A stretch of 64,000 bases of DNA, from positions 14,814,198 through 14,878,197 of the forward strand of contig NC_087377.1 of the NCBI RefSeq assembly GCF_963675165.1, read 5' to 3'. The translations under genes were made by a program, and so were the position numbers. Below the pieces are notes generated by a model, which did not search any database, was not told the origin of the DNA, and worked only from the letters and a program-made list of their open reading frames with translations. Below, one piece after another: positions 1-13,626 of the stretch. The DNA is from Halichondria panicea. Its lineage: Eukaryota > Porifera > Demospongiae > Suberitida > Halichondriidae. The first letter of the stretch is position 1, and each line of letters opens with the position of its first letter.

Positions 1-127
1 ACCATGCAAATTTGACAGGCAAACGGCTTTCACACTATGTGTTTAGTCACCATGCACCTTTCCTTTATTGATCCCGATAATTTTATATACTATTATAATC
101 TTGCCTCTCTTTAATTTACCGTGACAG

Positions 128-3100
128 ATATCCAGCTGGCGTTTGAAAAGGCCAGCTTCACTGTCCCTGAGCAAGATAGTGATAAAAATGATCTTGTATC
201 TATCGTGAAAGTAGATGGTCGAATTACTGAGCAAGAGTTGTCGGTCGTTGTACAGCTGACACCTGCATCGGGCGGAGATGGGTTGGCAGAAAATGGTAAG
301 TGAGAACAATTCTCTTAGAGAGCTTTAAATTGGCCGTAAGTTATTCAGAAGTCAGTGAAAAAAGATCAGTAAAATAGCCAATTACTATAGAATTGTGTTG
401 GGTTGCATGAGCTGAAGTACACTATACTATATAGTTATAATTATTATTACTGTTTGCACTGCAGGAAAGGACTTTCAAATAACTGAATTAAAGACTCTGA
501 CCTTATCTCCTGAGCAGCAGAGTGTGCTTGTGCCATTCTCTGTCATCGATGACGGCATAGCTGAACTCGCAGAGACATTCAATATATTTCTTGCCGTACC
601 AGAAGACACTACAGTTTACACGTTGAGTACGCCGGACAGTGCTACAATAACTATCAAAGATGATGAAGGTATATAATTCTCGTGATTTCATACAATTTTT
701 GCGATTTTATTTTTGAACACTTATTATGTTCGCAAGAAATAATATTATAGTAATAATTATGCAGTACACCCTGTCCTAAATCTGAATGTCAACATAAATT
801 CAAGGCAATCACGACATATACTTTTGTAGCTATTATATAGAACTAGAGCGGCTAATAATATTAGTATGATAATTATTACCAACAACTATTACAGATGTAC
901 GGGTGGGCTTCGTGACCACAGTGGTAACCGGGTCAGAATCAGAGCCAGAGCTGGATGTTTGTTTGAGTATCAGCAATGCTTTTGAACTGTTTCTTGTCGG
1001 GAGGATCGTAGTGGAAGGAAACACTGCCACAGGTATAATTTATGGACTACTAATTCTCATTATACTTTCCTATAATCATTGGTAAAATTGAACATACATG
1101 ATCAATCTATTTTTTGGACACAGAGTTCGTGGATTTCAACGGACTATTTGGAAATTCTGAGGTTTTCCTAGACAATAATTCCCCGGAGCAGTGCTTTACC
1201 TTTAGCATTATTGATGACTCTGTGTTTGAGGGAAACGAGAGTTTCACCATCACAGTGGTATTTCCTCCGGAGGATAATGAAGGGCTCGACATTGATGTGG
1301 ATCCTTCTGTCATCACTGTGGTCATTATCGACGACGAAACACGTAAGAAGTCACGGTTTATATAATTATTGTTTGATCAGTCATTGAGAATAGTTGTTGA
1401 GGTAATGACTAAATTCATTATAGCATATATACAGTTTTCTATATATACTTATGTGAAGCTCACTTATAGAATACTGATTGATCTCTTTTTCATTACTTCA
1501 TTAATTTGCAGCACCCAGAGATCCGTGTGATGATTGCTCACCAAATGCTGACTGCATTGTCTCGGATAACGAAGGGTTGTCGCAATGCATTTGCAGGTCC
1601 GGATACAGGGGAGATGGAAAGGAGTGCGAGAGTAAGTCACATCACCTCTTATAGATAATCTATGTGACAGCAGTATACTGCATGTGAGTATTGCTTCGTT
1701 GCTTTTTTAGTATCAACAATTGTGCGTTAACTTAGACCTATACAACTGTCTGCAAACTTCTAGAGGTTTATGTTATCGTTTTACATGTGCAGACATTAAC
1801 GAGTGCCTGGAAGGGACTGACAACTGCGATATCAATGCTGATTGTACTGATACTGAAGGCAGCTACACATGTGCTTGCAAAGCAGGCTACGAGGGGAATG
1901 GATTCATATGTCGAGGTGAGTTGGCATGATACAGCCATGTAAATGCTGCCTTTACTTGCATTTGCATGTATACTGAGTCAGCGGTGTTGCTTACATATAC
2001 ATACCACGCAATTTTGCAATTGGCGGCTCAAGGATATACTATATATAGGTGGATGTGTGATGTGTGTGATGTGTGCATGATGTGTGATGTGTAGTCAGTA
2101 TGTAGAGTCTGTACGCAGTGTGACCACTTCCAATTCAACACTTCATTCCTGGCAGACATTGATGAGTGCAGACTAGGAACACACAACTGTGACGTGAATG
2201 CTATATGCATCAACCTACCTGGCAGCTTCAGCTGCGCATGCAGACAAGGCTACACTGGAAATGGCTTCGTGTGTCAAGGTATACATACATATGCTACATT
2301 TGCATTATACTGAATATCAGCTGTGTTGCTTAGCTATAGACAACGTACGTCAACGCAATCTTGATGGCTCACAACCATCACTAACATCTGTACCTTAATT
2401 AGGCTAAAATTGATGTATTTGATCACATGCAACAATGGGTTTACTGTTGAATTTTGCACGTGACCAAGCCTATAAACTCGTGCATGTCGTACCTCCTCTG
2501 ATTGTATACATAATTGTAGGTGCATGTGTGATGTGCTGGGCAAGGAAAGAGAAGATGTATACTATTATAGTCTGTACAGTGTGACCACTTTCAACAATTT
2601 ATTCCTGACAGACATTGATGAGTGCAGACTAGGAACACACAACTGTGACGTGAACGCAATATGCATCAACCTACCTGGCAGCTTCAGCTGCGCATGCAGA
2701 CAAGGCTACACTGGAAATGGCGTCGTGTGTCAAGGTGTGTACACATGCATTCATTGCATGTACTGAAATCGACTGACAACTTACACACCACATAATATAC
2801 GTACTGTAAACGTATTTTTGTAAATGGTTTAGGAAAGAGAATTAAGGAACAGTAGTCCACATAATAGTGTGTACGAAATAATAACTTTCAGCACTTCATT
2901 CCTAACAGACATTGATGAGTGCAGACTAGGAACACACAACTGTGACGTGAATGCAATATGCATCAACCTACCTGGCAGCTTCAGCTGCGCATGTAGACAA
3001 GGCTACACTGGAAATGGCGTCGTGTGTCAAGGTGTGTACACATGCATTCATTGCATGTACTGAAATCGACTGACAACTTACAACACCACATAATACACGT

Positions 3101-4832
3101 ACTGTAAATGTATTTTTGTAAATGGTTTAGGAAAGAAAATTAAGGAACAGTAGTCCACATAAAATTAATTATAGTGTGTACGAAATAACACTTCATTCCT
3201 TACAGACATTGATGAGTGCAGACTAGGAACACACAGTTGTGTCGTGAATGCTATATGCATCAACCTACCTGGCAGCTACAGCTGTGTATGCAGACAAGGC
3301 TTCACTGGAAACGGCTTCGTCTTGTGTCAAGGTAAGCACAGGTATTATTATACGATGTACAACTTATAGCTATTTCTTGTGCATGCGTGTGTTTGGTAAT
3401 TGGTATCATATAGCATATTTCAGTTATGACAAATAACAACTCGAAAGTATAAAATAATACCTTCTTCTAGCAATACTAAAACATATAAGTGGGACACAAT
3501 ATACCGGGACATAATATATATACCCATGTGAGAACGAAGCCTATATAGAAAATATAGAGTAGGGATTTACGTATGTAACTGTCCACTATCATGCAGATAT
3601 AAATGAGTGTCTAAGTGGATCAACCAATTTTTGTGATTCGAATGCAATCTGTACCAACACCATTGGTAGCTACAGATGTAACTGCAGACCTGGCTACACA
3701 GGAAATGGATTCACTTGTATCGGTTAGTGTATAGGTCTATAACATATATACTAACCTTCCTTGTATTGATATGAACACTAGAAAAATATACGTCTACTCT
3801 ATAATCCGCCAAGGCCTATAGTTATTTGGCGAGTAGTCGAGAGTGTACGCTGTATACAGTTTGTACCTCACTGTATACCTATATAGTTCGCTATAATTTA
3901 CCTATTGCTTGAGACTGGGCTGGCACGTACAAATTATTATGTCCTTAATTCTTATTGACTCTTGTTGCCTCTTATTCTCCGCTACAGATATTAATGAATG
4001 TAGTAGAGGATTACACAACTGTGATGTGAACGCATTCTGTACAAATCTTCCCGGAAGCTTTGAGTGCAATTGTAGGCCTGGGTTTGAAGGGGATGGAGTC
4101 GAATGCACACCCCTACCCACAATCTCAATACCAGGTAAGTATTGTATATACCAGAATAAATGTTCTATTATACTGTTGCCATTGATATGAACTATAGCTA
4201 CTGCATGCATGCATCATGATTCATTTGTGAGTCAACATTCAGTGTGTTACAGTAATGTGTTACCTCTATTGAGTTTGAGCAACTTGTTAGATGAGTCTTT
4301 GCACAACCCAGTTATACCAAATGAGTGCCTCGATGGGACTCACGACTGTGACATCAACGCCATCTGCACGGACACCATGAGTGGGTTCACATGCACTTGC
4401 AGAACAGGCTACATTGGAGATGGAAGAGTTTGTGTATTACCTAGTAAGTTACGTACATGCATGTACGTCTGTCACCAAGCCACCATTATAGAGGCTTTAC
4501 AGTAGTCTTAGATTATCTGTTGATATAGTAGCTAGAACTAGCATCTAATTATAAGCATTGGAGATCCTGCATTGCTTAAACACACCTAAAGTTCATAATT
4601 ATCATGGGCATTACAGTATTGCTAATCGTGTGTCTATTATCAGCTAGTACTTGCAAAATCTCTACATGACGTCACGTATATAGATTAATGTGACTGCAAT
4701 AATTTCATTGCAGTAACTATTGGCAACCCAATCTGTATGGAGGACCTCCCTAGTGATGATGACGATGAAGACAGCAGTAGCAGCAGCAGCAGTAGCAGTA
4801 GCAGCAGTAGCAGCAGCAGTAGCAGCAGCAGT

Positions 4833-4863
<31 letters not shown>

Positions 4864-5725
4864 GTAGCAGTAGCAGTGGGACAACCGGGACAACCGGGAG
4901 TAGAACAAAGAGGAGTCATTCAAGCTCACGTAGAACCAAAACCAGATCTCGAACTGGAACAGGAACGAGTAACACTATGGCTGGAGCTGAAGATCAACCT
5001 CGACAATGTACACCCATTGGTAGGTATATAGCAGATGAAGATTGTAACATATTTGCGCGATCAAACTATCTTTCTGTCCTCTAATGAAAGTGCTGGCCTG
5101 TTGTCGCATACTTTATAGTTATTATTTTCGTTATATACTGTACCATGCAGCTTTTATAATTATAGACACTTTTAGTAGCTAGGTTTTATGGTGCACAAGG
5201 TAATGATATCATACCCCCCACAGTGACACCCCCACCTGTTGTATGTGACAATGGTAGCGAGGGAACATCTCGAAGTAGGTCTCACAGTAGTCGCAGAACA
5301 AGCAAGAGACGAGGCCGAAGAAGCAGCAGGTCTCGATCACAAGCAGCTCAGTGTGGTGGGTATACAATAACTGTCATGAATGTTTCATAAAATGTGTGTG
5401 ACCTGTTGGACTTATATATTAAATGCACACTATCATAAAAAAATGGGAACATTATTGACATCACACATGCATGCACTATATAGCTCTTGTACGAATGATG
5501 TAAAATTAATTGCCTTCAGAGTCTATAATTATCGTACAGTAGAATATACGACTTTGAACCTCAGTCTTAACAAGGTGTAAAAATAATGCAACTCTATAAA
5601 AATTATCTCATCATGTAATCCCCTTATGGTACACAGACAATGGTGGTGCTGATGATTCAAGCACTGGAACGTCAAGATCTAGAAGTACGAAAACGGGAAC
5701 TAAGACGACCAAGGGAAGGGGTTGA
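128..5725 (+). CDS. Secreted Calx-beta/EGF repeat protein with poly-Ser and RS-like tail (5' partial)
   Basis: Sixteen exons are visible: 128-295, 465-668, 895-1032, 1124-1342, 1512-1631, 1793-1915, 2156-2278, 2612-2734, 2909-3031, 3206-3331, 3597-3722, 3988-4134, 4312-4443, 4714-5019, 5224-5355, 5637-5725 (stop TGA). All junctions are phase 1, typical of shuffled extracellular modules. Exons 1-2 and 3-4 each encode a Calx-beta domain ([22 protein letters not shown]). Exons 5-13 each encode one EGF-like module; exons 6-12 open with the (D/N)I(D/N)EC calcium-binding signature. Exons 14-16 carry an acidic stretch, 35 serines, then a basic Ser/Arg/Thr-rich tail with repeated SRSRS and CDNG motifs. 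No membrane segment follows, so a secreted, Ca-binding matrix or adhesion protein is inferred. The 5' end lies outside the window. Calx-beta repeats also occur in sponge aggregation factors, but no diagnostic aggregation-factor domain is visible here. Confidence 0.88.
2156..3331 (+). repeat. Tandemly duplicated EGF exon array (four copies)
   Basis: Exons 2156-2278, 2612-2734, 2909-3031 and 3206-3331 encode nearly the same EGF module beginning [10 protein letters not shown]. Copies 2 and 3 give identical protein. The 174-bp introns after them (2735-2908 and 3032-3205) are almost identical too, so the duplication unit is exon plus intron and is recent or homogenised. The fourth copy has diverged: CD in the core became CV and one Leu was added before the last Cys. 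Confidence 0.9.
2401..2505. repeat. Foldback repeat fragment in EGF-gene intron
   Basis: The stretch aggctaaaattga ... cgtgaccaagcct matches the core of the element at 17629-17761. Its right edge, gtacctcctctg, resembles the terminus of the CCAGAGGAGGTC family at 14380 and 22522. It may be a composite of two repeats. Confidence 0.45.
4773..4877 (+). repeat. (AGC/AGT)n trinucleotide tract coding for 35 serines
   Basis: The run uses only AGC and AGT codons and encodes 35 consecutive serines directly after an acidic SDDDDED stretch in exon 14 of the EGF gene. It is a trinucleotide microsatellite inside coding sequence; length variation between individuals is likely. The other two frames give long Ala and Gln-type runs that are not genes. 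Confidence 0.95.
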
Positions 5726-6712
5726 TTCTCTCACCAACTCAATTCATGAAACTTTTATACTAGTTTTCTACCCCACATAAATTATTGTGATACCATTATT
5801 TTTCAAAATCAAGATAATTATTCGAATTATTAAATTTGTGCTGCAGTAATAATTTTATAACAACATGACTTCATTTTTTGTACAAACAACTTAAAGTGTT
5901 AATTAATAAGTGTTTTGGAATGGCAGGCTGAGCTAATTGCAACACATGATATCAGAATCCCATTGGTAGCTAAGTACGTAGCCGTAGAATTAACATAATT
6001 ATTATTCTCACGCTCAACAATGTCTGCATGCTTAGCAATAGGCCATCACCTCTGACACATGCATGAGGTCAACTATAGTTGGATCGAGTTGTTACAATTA
6101 AGCCATACATCACCCACATGCATATTGGAAAGTGTTGACAATTAAAGGCAAATTAATTAATTTTATACTGAGTTCGATCACACATGACACATACACCCGA
6201 CACCTATACCTGTATGGCAGTCACCTGTTGATGGCAGCAGGAGTATATTTATTCATTTAGGAAAAAATTTGATGGGGGATCGATTTTCCTAAAATTAATG
6301 CTATAATTTTACGCAACCGTAACAATAAGCAAGCACAAGTGGGCACATGCACCGGCCAGCTTTGCCACCATTTGTGTATCGATCTATATCTTACTTATTA
6401 TACTGTAGCATGCATGTGTGACCCATGTATCATCTACGTACTATATATATAGGTCAATAATAATTATGGTATATATACCTTATAATCTATATACTTTTTA
6501 TATGACTTTCTTACACATCTGACCTTTTCAAAACAAGCATGCGCACAAAGTCATGTGTCTTCACAAATATACCAACTATATATACACATGCAGCCGTGTG
6601 CAGCATGCATTTTCATAATTATACTAAGTGTGAATAAACATTTTTTTCCAATAAGTTACATGTGAAGACACAAATGTACAACTGCTATAATCTGATAGAC
6701 ACTAAAATAACA
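5726..6712. other. Intergenic: 3' ends of two convergent genes
   Basis: This 1-kb AT-rich stretch separates the stop of the EGF gene (+) from the stop of NOMO (-), so both 3' UTRs must lie here. No convincing ORF, RNA gene or strong canonical AATAAA site was recognised. Confidence 0.6.
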
Positions 6713-9700
6713 CTATCTTCTACGTCCGGTCTTTTTACGGTTCTCTGAACTAACACTGTCTCTTTGGGAGTTTCTTACGTTGCTAAGGAGAGTCTGTACC
6801 AGGCCGAATACCTGCAGGGAAGAACAGATCGATAAATTAACACGGAGCTCTTCAATAGTTTAGGAACAGTGGGAATAGGTCAAGCTGACTTAGCATAAAT
6901 ATTTTGCGACAATTGCATGGTAATAAAATTAAGTACGAACATCATTTTTAGTTTCAATTTTTATGAACAAGAGGAGCTAAAAGGATAACAGTACCTAATA
7001 GGTGTAGCATGATAAGGATTGTTATGAAATATATACAGGCACAAGACCCGAGGGTGAGCTGCCTGTACTAGTGTATAATTACTGTAGAGGATTATCAATG
7101 CTATAATTATGACGACGACCCCTTACCAAATTATGCCTCGAGGCTACACGACCGTGTAATAAAATAATATAACACACAAGGGACTGTATGACTTTAATAC
7201 ATGCTTTTGCTACTTTTCACAGCTTGATATAAACAAAAGATATACATTCTTTCTAAGTAATCAACATTGTCAACACCAGTTTGAGCGTACGTAAAAATAG
7301 GGCTTTTTGGGATGCGATAAACAATGCATGCCAAGATCTCTGCTTTGTAGCAACTGTATACATGCTGTGTAATACTGCACAACAGTATGCTTGCACAAAC
7401 CTTGTCCAAATTGAATATAGCGAATATGACAGCCACGGTGACAATCAGAGCAATCACTGATCCCCGTTGATAGTCGGGGATAGAGAGAAGCTCATCAGCA
7501 GAGAACGAAAGAGTGACATGGGAATCTCTGTTGCCAGGGACGACCATCTCCGGTCGAGTCAGGTTGTACGAGTAGGAAGAGAAGGTGGACTCCAGTGTGA
7601 CAACGTAGTCCTGAGAAGGGAGGGGTTTAAGGATAAGACACTGTGTGTAAAATTGGATCACATTGAGAAAATCGAATGTAATCACTGAATGTATACATAA
7701 AAGCATGCTTGTGCATTATCTCCGCTAAGAAGATATCTTATTAAAGTGTAAATCTTCAAAATTTAAAGTAGAACCTCTTTCTGAGTGGTGATGGGAGGGA
7801 AGTCAAAGAAGCCAGCTGTGTCGACAAGGACTGAGGTGAGCACTGAGCCAGCTCCCTGTGACAGCTGTGCCTGTGTGTGAGTGCATGCGTGTGTGTGTGT
7901 GTGTGTGTGTGTGCGTGCGCGCATCCGGGGAGGGGTCGATCCCAAACATACAATGTACATAGCACCATATATGGCACTATTGTTTTGTTTAACTGCCAAC
8001 CACTGCCAACAACCACTTCCAACCACTAGAGTGCAGATCATAATTCAATTGTGGTCACTTAAATGTAGTGTGGTACATAATGTACATGACATTGTACTCC
8101 ATTGCTAAGAGTTACTAGGCAACCAGGCTACTAGGCAATCGTCACAATGACCAAGTACTAAGATCATCAGCCACCAAAAACTATTAAGGTTAGGACTCAA
8201 ATACAGTTACATTGTACGTGTAACATGTACCTTGAGCATTGGGAAGTGCTTGTTGTCGGCCACAACATTCCCAGTGATGTACACGTGCATGGTTGTCGGC
8301 ATGGCAACAAACTCCACCCCCTCCACATCGCTATCGCTCACCTAAAGAAAGGAGGTACACACAATAAGATACAGTCATGGGAAAATATATATAATATTAT
8401 AGAGCTATAAGAAGTGCACACATACATAAATACTGAAGCTGTAATTAAACGTACTCAGCCACGATTATGTGTCATCAGAGGCAGTGTCTATACACGTACA
8501 TGTACATGACCTTGGCAATCACAGTTGAATTTATAGTGTCTGAGTATTTGTTAAACTGTGCTATTTTGGTAGATGGTGAGAATTGGCTGCACTTTACAAC
8601 AAGGGATGGGCGAGTGCTACAAGACACAATCGAATGGTGACACAGTTGAGACAATATCACAGCTAACCAGTGGCTAGGGTTCAAAGCTTTAGGACTTGGG
8701 TGATGAATACAAATTAGTACGTGTGACATTGGCTGCATAAAATTGTCACTTTACATGTGCTGGTGTTGTGCTTAGAGTTTACTAGATCAATAATTAAACC
8801 CCTGGATCCACTTCCTTGTCCCCCAAACCGTTAATCCTAGATCGAACCCTGACACGTACAGTACATGTATGAACATGTATGTGCGGTTTCACAACTTTAC
8901 AAACACTTAACTTATCAGCCACTTAGAGCGCCACGATATTTATGGCGCGGTCAACACAACTCTGTACGGTACCTGTAGACATGTTAGTTTCAACTCACCG
9001 TTATGCGTCTATTGACTGGCAGACTTCGATCGATATCTCCGCTCACCTCTATAGACACGGTGTAGCTGCAACCAGGCTGCAATGGAGAACAAACTAACTT
9101 AATTTCAATTAAATGGCATCCTACACGATACACTTGAGTATTTGTACTTAAATGTACTGTAGGAACATTTCTAGTGCTGATGCCATTTATGGTAATCTAC
9201 TCTCTAGACTGGATGCACTGTACATACATACTTGTATTATAGTGTACAGAGTTTCAGTTGGTCTGTGAACAATCGGTTTCTATGGTCACAGGGTCAGGTA
9301 ACTCCCGCTACTGCTGTATGCACACTCAGTAGTGCCTCAGGGTACAAAACCAACCCAGGCTCAATACATGTGCAATGATACGTACAGGTTGAACGTTATT
9401 CGTAACATACCGTATAGCTGGTAATTTTGTCTCTATACCGCATAGCGTGACATTTTCGAGGGCTTAATTTTGCGGGTTAGCAATCTTACACGAACATTAA
9501 ATGTAAATACTAAAGGCGCGGCTTCTGGTAAGCAGTCATTCCACGAATATTGTGCACTTTAGAGGCCATTCCACGAAATATTAGTACCTCGAAAATTTGG
9601 CGCTATATGGTACATACATGTATATACACTCACCATTAGTCCTCTCAGTCGATAGTCTCCGTTCTGATCTGTGGGTGTCTCCATTCCATACGACTCACAC

Positions 9701-12500
9701 TCCCCATCCCCGGTACCAAATGCCTACGTATAAGCATGGGGAGAATAAAAAACATAAATTTTGTCAACTTTTTCCTCTGCTCACCTTGACAACAACGCCC
9801 TCAAGGGGCTGCTTGTTTAGCGTCGTCACTCTACCAGAACAACTGTAATAATGACAAACATTCCATGTACATGTATGGTGATCAAATTAACCTCCTGATC
9901 ATCATCATGCTGTACACAAAGTGCAGCCAAAATTATGTGCACCTACATTGCTTGAATAGAAACTTTAATTTGGCCTCTGGCTAGACTGGAGGCACTGTAC
10001 ATACTTGTATTATAGTGTACAGAGTTTCAGTTGGTCTGTGAACAATCGGTTTCTATGGTCACAGGGTCAGGTAACTCCCGCTACTGCTGTATGCACACTC
10101 AGTAGTGCCTCAGGGTACAAACCAACCCAGGCTCAATACATGTGCAATGATACGTACAGGTTGAACGTTGTTCATAACATATCGTATAGCTAAAAGAATC
10201 CAGTGTTGCTAATTACCGGATGCGTGAAACACCCACCCTCACCTGAACGCCACTCTGGTAGCCGCAAACACTATCTCTTCACTACCTCCTTGTACCAGGT
10301 CAACGACCTACATGTGTACGACAGGGGTCAGAGATCAAAGGTCACTGGTCGTAATGGCAGCACAAACGAACGTTACCTTTGAAGACGGTTGAAACTCGTA
10401 TTCTCTCAGGAGAGTCTTAATAAAATATTGACCAGGATTCTAAAGAAACAAACCAGAAAATCACGTACAAAGTACATGTACGGAGAACGTACACTTGAAA
10501 CGCATCATTTTCAGACAAGTAATAAGTGTGTGGATTTGGGCCAAATGCAATCAGTACAAGTGTACTAATCATGTCCCCTAACGTGTTGTAACAAACTCAA
10601 ACTACTATAGGCAGTCTCAAAAATTCTGTCGATTGCATGGCAGCATTAGCGTACCAGTTTGGGAAAGTTCAGAGTTCCATCTTCTCCAGTGAAGTTATTG
10701 CTCCTGAAGTTAGCTCCGCTCAGTGACACGAGCACGTTGGACAATGGACCTCCGTCACTTGATACCACCTGCATAGTGGGTGTGGTCTAATATTTGAGCT
10801 AACAAAAAACTGCAAATTCAAATTTGCAAGATATTTTAATTAGTCCCTTCAATAACAATAGCTCTGGATATCAACAATGCTCATCTGAACTGGCTATTTC
10901 AAGATGAAACAGAAACTCTCAAAACACGAAAACGACACGTAATGGTTGGAAGTCGGTTAGCTTTCTCACCTTGATGACAATGTTTGACAGTTTAACGGCA
11001 GCGAAGGAATGAGGGTCATTGGGCAGCACCTCAAATGTGTAGCCATCTTTCTCAGCACTCTGGGAGGAAGGGAATCACTGTCACAAAACACACGAAGAAA
11101 ATCCAGGGAAAACTTAGTGAAATAGAACATTATTATACCGACTGCATGAAGAACTACAAATGTATTGTGTACTGAACTGCAAACTTGTGCATGCATGTAC
11201 ACTGTACTTACAACAGTCAGTCCTTTTCCTCCACGCAACGGCCCCACCCTGCGTACAAGGAGAAGCTATGTGTGAGCTTATACAAGAGCTAGATTGTACA
11301 TAAATGCATTAGTCACGACGGCCATACATGTTTTGTACGTGTCTTTTGTAACCTGCTACAATGACATCTATAGTTGGTTTCAGTTCAACTTCCGTATAAT
11401 TAGCTATAGTACATGCATTGGTACATTTTACTTATCTCTACCTGTATCGTCCTTGTTCGTCAGTGTTAGTGCTGACCAGTCCGTCCTCTTCGGTTGCTAT
11501 AGTGATGACCACACCCCCTAGAGCCGGCTCCACTCTACCTGTCACCATGAGCCCAGGACTACCCAGGAAAGAGGCAACCTCCTCAGGGCAATCTAGGAGG
11601 GGGAATGAGTGGGTACGTTTCAATTACTACTTTTGAGAACCCGTAACTTTTAATCAAAGTGTCCAATTCATAAAGTAAAAAAAAAAAAGCATTTTGTAAG
11701 TCCTACAATGTGCTTAGAATTTATATCACTAATATCTGATAGGCTGAATTTGACCAATTTATTGCTAATCAAAGCCTTGCTTTATTACTAACTTTGGTTT
11801 CCTCCCTCTATTTTTGAGAGATTCTTGTGTAGTGCGTGCATACAAAATACAAAAACAGAAATATTTTTTCTACCTTATTAAATCGCTAAGAAAACTGCCA
11901 AAATCAAATTTCAGCAATATTTCAGCATTTTATCACAATTACTACACTGTAGGTGTGAAAGAGGACCTGAGATTTCATACATGTATATTCAGCAAGCCAC
12001 TACTCACCATTGGACGTTGTGAACACTCGACTGTGTGGTGAGAACATGAGCTGAGTGGACGAGGGACTCACTTCCAGCTCATCTTGAGGTCTGTGAGAGT
12101 GGCGGAGGGAGGAAGGGGGTGTGGTCACATCATGTTACATTACAGGGTCGTCAGTGACGAGCACTTACTTTGCAAGAAATGAGAAAGAGTATTTCCAGTT
12201 GTGTGCTTGGTTTTCGGCAGTTGGTTGCCTAGCAACTCCAAGGGGTGTCAAAACTTGCTCTGAAGATCCAAATCTCAACGACCTACAGCACACGTAGGAA
12301 TAACAATAATAAATATACCAAATATTATATAAAGTCAAGAATCCAGTTTTCCAATAATAATGTTATCATGACTCGATCAGTAACTAACTCTTCAGTAGCG
12401 TACCGTACGGTGAGTAACAGGTCAGAGTCTTTCTGTTCAGCCATTACTGACGCGTTGACATAGTGATCCTTTGCTTCCAATACCAGTCGCTCAGGTAACG

Positions 12501-12536
<36 letters not shown>

Positions 12537-13457
12537 GTGTGGGGGAGGGGGAGTATAACAGAGAGTAGCTATATAAATATCCTCCTCCACCTTAACTCAG
12601 AATCGAGAGTTGAACAGCAGGGTACGCCAGGAATTAGCACGGATGCAGTGATAATCCCCAAGTACTGTACTTTAAGTGCTATTCATTGTAACTACAAAGG
12701 CTACAGCTTGTTTGTGCATGCATACAACAGCAGATCAAACTGTTGTATTGTTCTAAAGACAACATGCGTGAGTGGGTATATTTTCAGTTGCGTTTACTCT
12801 ACAATAAACAGCGATTGTGATCACTCTTGGAAGGCAGCCCAACAAGTGGTCGTAATAAAGGAGGCCTGCTAACACAGGTCCAAACACATGCTATAAAGAC
12901 TTTGGGGCCCATTAACTTGGCTGTGATACAGAATCACTCTTGAGGGCAGACCAACAAGTGGTCGTAATAAAGAGGAGGCCTGCTAAACACAGGTCCAAAC
13001 ACATGCTACGGAGACATTAACTTGGCTGTAATACAGAAGGTGACCTAACCACTTGGACAGGTGTCATTGTATTGCCAAATGGCTACTAGGTGACAGAGCA
13101 TGTATGGACAATGCACTTACGCCCACGCAACACCTCGTGGTTAGATTACACTTAGTTGCTATGCAATGAGTGTGTGTGCATCCAACCTGCACGACACTTA
13201 CGTATCAAAAGTGAACGAGTCTTTGTTGAATTTGTGGCACGTCCTCGGGCTAACAGTGTACACGCCTACACAGTGACCATAAGAGTGACAATGACCATTA
13301 GAGTGCTAGTTTAAAGGCTTTCTATTGGCAATTAGAGTTACGACTTGCTCACCTGACTTGTCCAAGCACAGGTGACCTTTCCCCGATAAAACAATTTCAA
13401 CAGCCGACTCATTTCCAGTACTGTACGTCTGAGTAGAAACAATTACAGTAACAACAC

Positions 13458-13506
<49 letters not shown>

Positions 13507-13595
13507 TACATGTACACATACACATACATGTACACATACACATACACATACACATACACATACATGTACACATACACATACACATACATGTACAC

Positions 13596-13626
<31 letters not shown>

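Noticed and set aside
4720-5031. Long poly-Ala reading frame overlapping the poly-Ser exon
   Set aside because: It is the shifted frame of the AGC/AGT repeat; the Ser frame continues in phase with the preceding EGF exons and the following tail exons.
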